Part shown: positions 26,001 through 38,480 of the stretch, piece by piece | How the letters are laid out: each line of letters begins with the position of its first letter | How positions within the stretch are numbered: position 1 is the stretch's first letter | NCBI GenBank assembly: GCA_035048485.1 | Contig: CM068585.1 | Location: 1,791,001 to 1,855,000 of the forward strand | DNA from: Pteria penguin | Taxonomy: Eukaryota > Mollusca > Bivalvia > Pterioida > Pteriidae | Reading direction: 5' to 3' | Length of the DNA stretch: 64,000 bases | Program-made: the position numbers and the translations under genes | Notes under the pieces: generated by a model | Seen by the model: only the letters and a program-made list of their open reading frames with translations | Told to the model about the DNA's origin: nothing | Database searches by the model: none

Positions 26001-29000
26001 ATCCACATCCTCCAAGACAGAGACAATAATAATGAGCAAATGAAATTGTAACAGTTACAACATAATCCATTCTAATTTGTAACAATAGGCACTCTATTGC
26101 CAGTCCTTTTGACCACTTACATTCATCTCTTAACACGACCAGAGACTTGGACAAGTTTTACACTTTGCTAGTCATATATTTTACTTCATTTCTTTTCTAT
26201 ATGCATGTTTTAACAATATCAACATTGCCTACATATTTCATTATTATTATATGACATTTTCTTATTTGTTTTTCAGGAGAATCATCAGGCAGCATAGCTG
26301 CACACTACTAGTCTGAAATGTCAGACCAAAGAATGAGGCTTGGGTCGAAATTCCTCCAGACAGAATCCACTCATAAGAATATTACTCACAATATGCTTCG
26401 TCATTTACTAGTATATGTTTCAATATCAGAAAGTTAGAAAACAGATAAGTAGCAAGCAATTTTAAACATGCATTCTGTGGTCGAATTCTCCACAATTTCT
26501 AATTTTAGATTATGGTAAATTCAAATTTAATGATCAGAAATAGGAGGTAATTTGGAAGAATAATTTTACAAATCACTTGCTACAGGACTTGTATCGTACT
26601 TTCTGATATGGAAGCGTCATAGTTTTCATATTTAAACATCTGAATGACAAAGTGAATGAGGATAATTAAAATGCTTCAATTTTGTTACATTCCTGTCAAT
26701 TATCTCTACGAGCTAAGCAACAGTTTGAGGCTGACTGACATGATGTTAAAACATACAAGAATGACAATGGTTGCTAAGCAGCAGTTTGGGGATGACCGAC
26801 ATGATGAAGTATACCAGGAGCTTTACTGGTCTGTGCTACTAGAGCTTATTATACTCATATCAAACTACGTCTATATGCTCGACATGATCAAACCTGTAGT
26901 ATCAGTGATGTGTATATCAGCTTTGATTTTCATTTTCGGAACATCAAGTTCTTCAGTACTGCTGTTGAGTTGATCATTGACACTTGGTGCTTCCTCCCCC
27001 TCAGTGATCTCCCTTGATGTATCTGCCTCGCTCGTTCCTTCTCCACTTTCTTCCTCATCCTCTTCAAATTCCTCCCCATCTGAAACAAATCTTGAATTTT
27101 GAAACATTTATATTTATCCTGAAAATTTATACTATATATATATATATATATATATGCACATTTATGTGTATCTTACAACACCTGAAATATACATTCTCAC
27201 ATCTTTTTTTAAGTACTAGGTTATTTTGATATTTAGAACTTGGTTACTGATATACATAATTTTCTTCATTTATAGCATTTAGCTAAAGTTTACAAAAGAT
27301 TTTATTCCAGAACATGTTAAATTTAAAAAATAATTTTGCAAATAATTTCACATCGATTTATGATAGTTATGTTAAAGAGCTTTTTAACATATATAGCATT
27401 GTACTGTAAAGATAAATATTGCTAATACAAATTATTATATGACAGAAATAAATACTACAACATACATAAGTACACTAAAATTAAACTGAAAATTTCTACA
27501 AAAAATAAAAAAAGAAAATCCACTTATACTCCTCATATAAGTTCAGTACATAATTTTACTCTAAAGTATAATACAAAGTCACACAATGTATAATAATATC
27601 AGAACAAAAAACAAAAAAGATCATGTGTGATCAAAGTATGATAGACAACATTCAGCAATGATATCCAACAAGAAACCTTTCTGTTTGGAAGATGTGTCCT
27701 CAGTAGAATCTATAGACTCAGATTCAGTTTCATTATTATGATTGGCTTGTAGTTCTGCCAATGACATTGCTTCATTTCTAGTTCCAACCAATGAGATAGT
27801 ACTATCTGAATTTAATGTTGAGCCACTGGCCATCTGAGCCAGTATGCTTTCTCCCTCATCCACTATCTCTAACTGCTCTTTCTTGGTCTCAAATTTGTTT
27901 CCACTTGGTAAAGATCTACTTCTTTCTAGTTTTATTGTTGAAGTTTTACCATCCAAGAGGCTTGTTCTAAGAATTTCCTCATTTTGTGAATTTTCCAGTA
28001 GAGGGCGTAGATTTTGCAAAATTGTAGATGCTGTCGAAATTGTTAAATGTTTTTAAAAGTTAATTTATGATCAAATGGATGAAAGACCTTAATAATTTCA
28101 GTAAAACGATTATGGACATTTGAGTTAATATTATAAATAATAAGTAAATGCTACAGTGAATGTTTCCTGGATACAAAATATTTACAAGTCAAGACTATTT
28201 CAGTTTAAAATATATGGTACAGGTACTTGTAAGTGAAAGTTTCACATACCAGATGGAGAGTTTATGGACATTCTGTGAGAAGACGGTGTGACTGAAGGAC
28301 TGGGTGGTTCAAGTATGTCCCGATACTTAGACACCATTAACACTGATGTAAAGTACACGATAGCCAGAGCTAAGAATTGAGCTTGCTTTGTTTCCTCTAC
28401 ATCTCTGTAGACTACGGCTCGTAATCTATTGATGTCCATGTCTTGCAGAAGTTTATCAAAATCTTTTATAGGTGAGATCTGTTCATTCAGATTTTCAACA
28501 ATATTCTGTAATATCACAAAACGTATTCCATTAAAATCTTACTTTACATGGTACTCAACATATATTGGCTGGTATCTGTACTGGAAACCAAGCTGTTTAC
28601 TAGAAGGTAGCAGTTGTGAAAGACTTCAGTAAGTTTAAAGTTTATTAAGTCAATCACAGCAGCAAAGTTCCAATATCACAGATCTATGAAATATTGACAT
28701 TATTTTTCTAAATAAAACATCACATTCTTTTAATAAATCTTAATGAAATGTTATATTCTGTGAATACTAAAGCCTACTCTTTCTAGATCCAATATGTTTA
28801 CCTTTTCTGTGGGATGAGATGCTTTGATAAGGGCCTGTATGGGATCCATACCATTGGCCCCTGAAGAAAACGAGTTTGGAGTTGGAGTGGCAGGTTGTGA
28901 TCTTTGGTTGCTACGGTGACGACATTCTAAACAATTCCTAACTGCAGCAGTACATACTGAAAATATTGATACAAACAAAATTCAATTCTTTATCTAAAGA

Positions 29001-32000
29001 GTAAAAAAAACTCATTGCTTTATTAAATCTCTGCAAGTCTTTATCTGAAATACCTTTATAAGAAATACCTGAAAAAGACAATGAATCTTCAAAAAATTTA
29101 TTGTTTCTGAAATGCACCTGACCAACTGGAAAAACTTTCCAGGAAAACTTGGCTCTGTCAGGTAAAATTTTTCCTTTCATTTCCTAGAATTATGAAGCAA
29201 TACCAGACAAATGTCCTGTAAACCCCATGAAAGTTATGTACACACTGCAAAAGCCCCACAAAGAGGAGCATCCCCTGATCAAGTAATTGAATATAGTTCC
29301 TCTTCACATCACTGAAAATATATGCATCAAGTTCTCTTTCCTTGCTGATTGAAGTTGTGACCACAAGGTGAGCAGGGCAGATATAATAAACAAAAGGCCC
29401 AAGTGGGCCTATATCGCTCACCTGAGTACCTAGATTATCAGTCATGCATGAAGGAAGAATTCATTTATTTTTGCATTAATGTGACTAAGTCAACACAGAT
29501 GTTGAAAATATGTCAAATTTTATTTCAGGCTAGAATAAAAAACAACACTTTTTTGCACATCCATTCAGGTGATTTTGATATTAAGCATTTCCTTTGTCTC
29601 TGCAAGAAGTCATTCAGGGCAACAAGTTAGTCATTTTCTTTAGGTGGGGCCTTTTGTTGACTGATTTCAAGTCTGGGTCATGAACAACAATTGTTTCAAA
29701 TATTGTCCAGATCTAACTTAAAATTGCCTAATTTCATATGTTGAGTGTTGAGAAACATCTAAAAACTTATTTAGATGTGTAAAGAAATGAAAAAAAAATT
29801 TTGACCACAGCTGGATTTGAACCGCTACTCTCCATATTTCAATTACCAAGTGGTATATGTACTATTGTGAGAACTGCTTTATAGACATGGTGGCATTATC
29901 TGTTAACCAATTTGGATGAAATTTACCAAATTTATAGAGGACTTTTAGTACTTCATGTATCCATGTTTCATTAAAATCTTTCATGTGGTATAACAGCAGA
30001 AGTGAAAAATGTGATTGAATCGTTCCTATACACCCTCATTTGGAAGTCTTAAAAAATTCATAGAAAATCCAAAAATTGAGATATTGACAAAACTCTTTCA
30101 AAGTAACAATCCTTACCATAATTATGATCACAATAGTCCATAAGAAATCATCATTATCAATTAACTAGGAAATATGACACTTTTTTCTGCATTGAATCAC
30201 CAAGTCCAAAGAAATGTCGAAAAAAATTCTAAAATTTGATTTTGGAAGGTAACCAAAATGACAATACATCTTCACTCATCCCTCTAGATCATTTCTATGC
30301 ATTCTGTTTGTCTCTGTATACAGCCCGTATAAAAAAGAATATTGTTAAACGAGGGAACTCTTTTGTGACCTACTCTTGACTATGGTGGCGCCACCTGTAA
30401 AGAGGTCTGGAAGAAAACAACAGAATTTGAAGAGGATCATAAGTGACTTATTTCTACCAAGATTTATTAAAATCCTTCAAACAGTTTTGTAGAAAAAGGT
30501 GAAAATGTGAAAAATGGCCAAAACACCCCTCCCCCCCCCCCCTTTTTTTTTGGAAGTCTTAAACGTAAAATTCCTAATTTCATATGTTGAGTGTTGAGAA
30601 ACATCTAAAAACTTATTTAGATGTGTAAAAAAAAAAAAAAAAATTTTTGACCACAGCTGGATTTGAACTGCTACTCTCCATATTTCAATTACCAAGTGGT
30701 ATATGTACCATTGTGAGACCTACTTTTAGACATGGTGGCATTATCTGTTAACCAATTTGGATGATCCGCACAAAAAACAAAACCTTTGAAAAGGACTATG
30801 AGTACTTGCATCCTACCCAGTTTTATCACAATCCTTCAAGTTGTTCTGTAGATCAAGTTGAAGATATGAAAAATTGTCCCCCCCCCCCCCCCCTTTTCTT
30901 GGAAGTCTTAAAAAATTCATAAAAAATTCAAAAATCGAGATATTGAAAAAATTCCTTCGCACCAGCATTCCTTACCATAGAAATGATTAAATGAAACCAA
31001 ATGAATGCATCAATGTTTACTAAAAGAAAATAATAACTCTTTAATGCATTAAAATAACAAAGTCCAAAATAAAAATGAAAAAAACGTCAAAAATTTGATT
31101 TCGGAATGGAACCAAAAATATCAACACTTCTTCCCATATGCCTCTAAATCATTCCTATGCAGTCGGTTTGTCGCTGTATGCACCCGATCTGAATAAGAAG
31201 TTTGTCAAAGGAGGGTACCCTGTGTGACCTACTTTTGTCTGTGGTGGTGCCACCTGTTCATGGATCCTGACAAAGATGACCACATTTGTCGGGGACCTTG
31301 AGTATTTGATGCATGCCAAGTTTCGTTGAATTCCAGTAAGTGGTTCCGAAGAAAAAGTTCAAACTGTGAAATGTTTACACCAATTATCCCACCCCCCTTT
31401 TTCTTGAAAGTCTTAAAAAATTCATAAAAAATCCAAAACATAAAATCTTGAAAAATTTTCTTCGCAGTAGTATTTCTTACCATCAAAATGATCAAATTAA
31501 ACCAAATTAATGCAAAAATTAAAAGAAAAAAATACCTCTTTTCTGCATTAAAACTACCAAGTACAAAAAAACGTCAAAAATTTGATTTCGGAACGGAACC
31601 AAAAATAACAACACTTCTTCACACATCCCTCTAGATCATTCCTATGCATTCGGTTTGTCTCTGTATGCCCCCGGTCTGAAGAAGAAGTTTGTCAAAGGAG
31701 GGTACCCTCTTTGACCTACTTTTGCCTGTGGTGGCGCCACCTGTTAATGAATCCGGACGAAAAACAACAACACTTGTAGGGGACCATGAGTACTACATGC
31801 TTATCAAGTTTCATCAAATTCTGTTCAGTGGTTCTGGAGAAGAAGTCGAAAATGTGAAAAGTTAACGACGGACGACGGACGGTGATTGATCACAATAGCT
31901 CACTTGAGCCTTTGGCTCAGGTGAGCTAAAAACTAACAGACAGACATATAATGACATTAAATTACCTCCATGGCAACAAGTTACCCGAGATGATCTTTCA

Positions 32001-35000
32001 TAAAGGGCACCTTAAATGACCCACTAAACTGACCTAAATCTAAAACTTTTCAGAAATGATTGTGTGCTTATCAGATGATATTTTTTACATACCCCATCAT
32101 ATCATAAATGCATAAATTTTACATGTGTACGAAAAAAAAATTTCACCAAAAATATCCCTGACGATCAGTATATTTTGCAAAACAGCATTAATAAGAACAT
32201 ATTCTTGAATTAGGATATGAGCCCTTGTAAACACCATAGTGATTATTTTTGTCACAAATAGTCTACTAAACAATAAACACGTCTCGCATGAAATATAAAA
32301 TTCGGTGAAGCTTGTGCTCTATGTATAAATGGTAAAGAAAGGTTCAAATGTAAGCATATCTTTGGCTATTTTGTACATCTATATATTTATGACATCATAC
32401 AGATGTAAGGTAACAATGTTTTTATGAAAAACTTTTCCCATATCACTTAGTGGATATCCATAAAGACAAAAAGCCAAATAAATTTATCTTTTAGTAAATT
32501 GTACTTTTTGCAAAAATCGCTAGACTGGAAGAGACAGTGGCCATGCTGCCCTAGGCCTGGACCTGTATGTTCTGTACATATATCTACTTACCCAGCCTTA
32601 AGCACTGCCTCAGTATACCTCCAGTTGGCATATTCTTCTCTTGCTCAAGTTCAGCAAAGTTAGTAGAACTTGCAAACACTAAAATATCGGTCATATTCAT
32701 GATCCTCTGCAGAATGGACACAGCTTGTTCTATACTCAGACCCTGTGTCGGCTCTAAAATCTCTACCTCACCCTGAAAAAAAAATCTGAAATCTAAATCT
32801 CCGAATGAAACTGGAAGGTAATCATTAATAGAAAGAACAACAAGACAAATACTGTCTTAATTATCTCATTTTCTTTGAAATCAACTTAATTTCTGTTTCA
32901 GAATGCTTTATAAAATCTCCCGATATAGCATTAGTCACTTTATCATAACTGACTTTACATTAAATTTTGTAAGACCTCACAAAATGAATGATATCTATAA
33001 AGAAGTTTATGATCATACTAAAACAGTAAATGGTCAACAAACAAAGGAAAAAAAAAAACCATGATGTGTTTGTAACATGAAATAAGCATAAAGGTCATGG
33101 TCAAGGTCACTGACCTTGGTGTGATTTGATAGGGCTTTATTAGTGGAGTATGCATGCCAAATATGAAGTATCTACCTCTCACGGTTCTAAAAGGCAGAAG
33201 TTAAAGTTGACAACAAACAAACAGGACAAAAACAATATGCCCCTGATCTATAGATCCAGGGGCATGAAAATATAAACCAATAAAACTTAGACTTTATCTG
33301 ATAGACTGATTGTATACGTACATTAGGTGATGTAGCTGCTGCCAGAAGGGGGAGCAATCCTCCACATGAGGTGATAAGGTTATCTGCCAGCTGGGAGATC
33401 ATATGAGTTACATTCACCACATACACATGGTTATCACCAGCATTCACAAAGTCTATCACCGTCTTAGTACTGTGGCTGTAAAGGAGAAGTATATCACAAG
33501 TTGTACAAATGATCAATTTCCTATCAAATTTTAATCTAAAAGAAAATACATATTATCTAAACTAAACATACCCAATACACAAGTAAAGGTATATAAAATT
33601 TGCTGCTGTAGTGGACAGAACAACAGTGCACTTCTTTTCTTTTTTCTTTAAATCAGGTCCATTATAAGGACCCTTCCCAATGGACATTTCATTGATTTTT
33701 CCCAAAGTTTGTCTAAAAATAACAAGAGGCCCAAGTGGGCCTATATCGCTCACCTGAGTACCTAGATTATCAGTCATTCATGAAGGAAGAATTCATTTAT
33801 TTTTGCATTAATGTGACTAAGTCAACACAGATGTTGAAAATATGTCAAATTTTATTTCAGGCTAGAATAAAAAACAACACTTTTTTGCACATCCATTCAG
33901 GTGATTTTGATATTAAGCATTTCCTTTGTCTCTGCAAGAAGTCATTCAGGGCAACAAGTTAGTCATTTTCTTTAGGTGGGGCCTTTTGTTGACTGATTTC
34001 AAGTCTGGGTCATGAACAACAATAATTGTTTCAAATATTGTCCAGATCTAACTTAAAATTGCCTAATTTCATATGATGAGTGTTGAGAAACATCTAAAAA
34101 CTTATTTAGATGTGTAAAGAAATAAGTAAAAAAATTTGGCCACAGCTGGATTTGAACCGCTACTCTCCATATTTCAATTACCAAGTGGTATATGTACTAT
34201 TGTGAGAACTGCTTTTTAGACATGGTGGCATTATCTGTTAACCAATTTGGATGAAATTTACCAAATTGATAAAGGACTTTTAGTACTTCATGTATTCCAT
34301 GTTCCATTAAAATCTTTCATGTGGTATAACAGCAGAAGTGAAAAATGTGATTGAATTGTTCCTATACACCCTCATTTGGAAGTCTTAAAAAATTCATAGA
34401 AAATCCAAAAATTGAGATATTGACAAAATTCTTTCAAAGTAACAATCCTTACCATAATTATGATCACAATAGTCCATAAGAAATCATCATTATCAATTAA
34501 CTAGGAAATATGACACTTTTTTCTGCATTGAATCATCAAGTCCAAAGAAATGTCGAAAAAAATTCTAAAATTTGATTTTGGAAGGGAACCAAAATGACAA
34601 TACATCTTCACTCATCCCTCTAGATCATTTCTATGCATTCTGTTTGTCTCTGTATACAGCCCGTATGAAAAAGAATATTGTTAAACGAGGGAACTCTTTT
34701 GTGACCTACTCTTGACTATGGTGGCGCCACCTGTAAAGAGGTCTGGACGAAAACAACAGAATTTGAAGAGGATCATAAGTGACTTATTTCTACCAAGATT
34801 TATTAAAATCCTTCAAACAGTTTTGTAGAAAAAGTTGAAAATGTGAAAAATGGCCAAAACACCCCCCCCTTTTTTTTTTGGAAGTCTTAAACGTAAAATT
34901 CCTAATTTCATATGTTGAGTGTTGAGAAACATCTAAAAACTTATTTAGATGTGTAAAAAAAAAAAAAAAATTTTTTGACCACAGCTGGATTTGAACCGCT

Positions 35001-38000
35001 ACTCTCCATATTTCAATTACCAAGTGGTATATGTACCATTGTGAGACCTACTTTTAGACATGGTGGCATTATCTGTTAACCAATTTGGATGATCCGCACA
35101 AAAAACAAAACCTTTGAAAAGGACTATGAGTACTTGCATCCTACCCAGTTTTATCACAATCCTTCAAGTTGTTCTGTAGATCAAGTTGAAGATATGAAAA
35201 ATTTCCCCCCCCCCCCCCCTTTTCTTGGAAGTCTTAAAAAATTCATAAAAAATTCAAAAATCGAGATATTGAAAAAATTCCTTCGCACCAGCATTCCTTA
35301 CCATAGAAATGATTAAATGAAACCAAATGAATGCATCAATGTTTACTAAAAGAAAATTATAACTCTTTAATGCATTAAAATAACAAAAGTCCAAAATAAA
35401 AATGAAAAAACGTCAAAAAATTTGATTTCGGAATGGAACCAAAATTATCAACACTTCTTCCCATATGCCTCTAAATCATTCCTATGCAGTCGGTTTGTCG
35501 CTGTATGCACCCGATCTGAAAAAGAAGTTTGTCAAAGGAGGGTACCCTCTGTGACCTACTTTTGTCTGTGGTGGTGCCACCTGTTCATGGATCCTGACAA
35601 AAATGACCACATTTGTCGGGGACCTTGAGTATTTGATGCATGCCAAGTTTCATTGAATTCCAGCGAGTGGTTCCGAAGAAAAAGTTCAAACTGTGAAATG
35701 TTTACACCAATTATCCCACCCCCCTTTTTCTTGAAAGTCTTAAAAAATTCATAAAAAATCCAAAACATAAAATATTGAAAAATTTTCTTCGCAGTAGTAT
35801 TTCTTACCATCAAAATGATCAAATTAAACCAAATTAATGCATCAATGTTTACTAAAAGAAAAAAATACCTCTTTTCTGCATTAAAACTACCAAGTACAAA
35901 AAAACGTAAAAAAAACGTGAAAAATTTGATTTCGGAACGGAACCAAAAATAACAACACTTCTTCACACATCCCTCTAGATCATTCCTATGCATTCGGTTT
36001 GTCTCTGTATGCCCCCAGTCTGAAGTAGAAGTTTGTCAAAGGAGGGTACCCTCTTTGACCTACTATTGCCTGTGGTGGTGCCACCTGTTGATGAATCCGG
36101 ACGAAAAACAACAACACTTGTAGGGGACCATGAGTACTACATGCTTATCAAGTTTCATCAAATTCTGTTCAGTGGTTCTGGAGAAGAAGTCGAAAATGTG
36201 AAAAGTTAACGACGGACGACGGACGACAGACGACGGACGACGGACGGTGATTGATCACAATAGCTCACTTGAGCCTTTGGCTCAGGTGAGCTAAAAAGGA
36301 CTAAAAATACCCAAATGAGAAGGAACAGGCACCTTTGAAAAAAATTAAAAAAAAAAAAAAAAAAACATAAAAAAAATCCCCCATGGAAACAATGTTTCCT
36401 GTGTGAGTAATCGTATGATAACTTACCTTCTCCAGACCTGTAGATCAGTTTCCACTGAGAACAATAAATCAGATAAAAGTTTCTGATGGAGTCCTGACCA
36501 TCTGAACTCAGGAATACGGAAGGGAGGAGCCCTTGGTCCTGGATTAAAAATCCTTCCACCTTCAGACCTGAAAGACTGTGCTCTAGAAGCAGGCTGCTTT
36601 TTGTCTCCTGTTTCAGAATCCTTCTGAAGTGATGATACGTCATTTGTTCCAGAATCATTTTGCTGAGATGACATCTCAGCTCCTTCAATGGTTCTCTCAG
36701 CGTCACTTTTCACTACACTAGCTTTAGCTTCCCCCTCTACTTGTCTAACAGCTTTGTCTATAATCTCCTCTAAGAATTTCTTGACATGACTATTGACATC
36801 GCCAACCTCTCCACCTGTAGCTTCATCACCTCCGCCTTGTTCCCTTGTCATAGTCGTATCGCCAGCTCCTTCCTCTGGCATTTCTGTAATTTTGACGGTG
36901 CTTTTGGGTATTGGTTTGTTGACCTCTTGGTCAGACACACCTGAGATGGTACTCACTGGATAATTCACTCTATCCTGCGGATCCACATTATCAGCCCTCT
37001 GTCTGTCATACTGCATATACATCTTGGACATATGAATTTTAAAGTCTTCATATGCAACCTAAAATAAAGTCATTCAAATGACAAATTTAAAATACAAATT
37101 CATTACCTGATTTTCAGGGACTTCATTAGGATCACATGGGGCATTTGGGGGAAATCCTCTAATTCACAACAGAGAGCAATGCAAATTTCAACAAAAATAA
37201 TCATAATACAGTGATGCTCCGTTTATCTGGAAACATTTGTTCCCGACCAATCCTTCTGGATCAAGACTATTAGATAATTATTCAATTGTATTTAGGGATC
37301 TACATAAAGCAGCACTGACAATAACGTCACATTGACTACAAGAAAAGCTCCATTTTTAGGCACAGTTTAATTGCGATCTTGTTCTTAAATAGTCGCAATG
37401 AAAGAAGGCTGACATTCAATAATCTCGGTAAAAGTATTTTACCATCTTAAAAAATGGCAGAGATGTTAAAATTAACCGGTCCAACCGGCAAAACTGGTGA
37501 AAATTGGCAATGACCGGTTGAATGAACAAATCCATCGGTCCAAATGACTGGTAATACGGCAGCAACAAATGACATTTTTAAGAGTTGCCTAATCCATTGA
37601 ATCTTATTCTTTTAAGGGAAGTGTGACTTTCTGCACTATCGCTGGGACGATTCCATTCGGTATGCAAAATGAGCGACACTGAGACAGGCAAGATCAAGAA
37701 ATTACATTTAGGGGCTAATATTCAACCCCATTTCCAACACCAAATAGTATCTTTTCCCCAATTTGTTCCCTTAAAATTCACAACTTTACATAATCAAATT
37801 TATTGACCAACACTTGCTCAATTGCACGATATTTTCAATTGTGACCGGCGCATCCGACACAAAATGTAAATCTCCGTCACCGCACCAACTTAATTTTCGG
37901 ATTGGGAAAGTAGTTTTCAATGTTGTTCTTACCGATGGAAAATGAAATTCAAAATTCCGCAGCTATAATATTAATATGTAAATAAATATCATAATTGTTG

Positions 38001-38444
38001 GAATAAAGAGTCAATTCTTTCATCCGTATTTTCCTTTCTACAAGGCATTTCAAATGATTTGTGTAAGGAAGTTAATTGACTGTGACATGTAACTGTAGTA
38101 AATATTTTATACCTGCTGTGATCACTTAGAATAAAGTTGTTTTGCTACTCATAAGACACAAATTTCGTGCGAATGGAAAATACACCCATATGGGAATATA
38201 TTGCAGTGCTCCTAAACACCAAAAACTAACAAAATAATAATATTATCACGGACTCCAATTTACTGCATCAACAGAAGCTATGTTAAAATAATGCACTGTT
38301 GGAATATCTAAATAAATTACAAGTACATTAATTAATATTATTGAATGTAGCATATCATAAAAACGATGTCATGATCAGAAGTGTTTTTTTTTAATTGAAA
38401 AGGTCCTGGCCCCAGTCCCAAAATACAGACAGATGGCTCGATCG

Positions 38445-38480
<36 letters not shown>

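Noticed and set aside
35556..35993. 145-codon minus frame within the 2.5-kb element (and its partner at 31229)
   Set aside because: Phe/Lys-rich translation of poly-T and poly-A tracts, broken differently in the two copies; no transposase motif.
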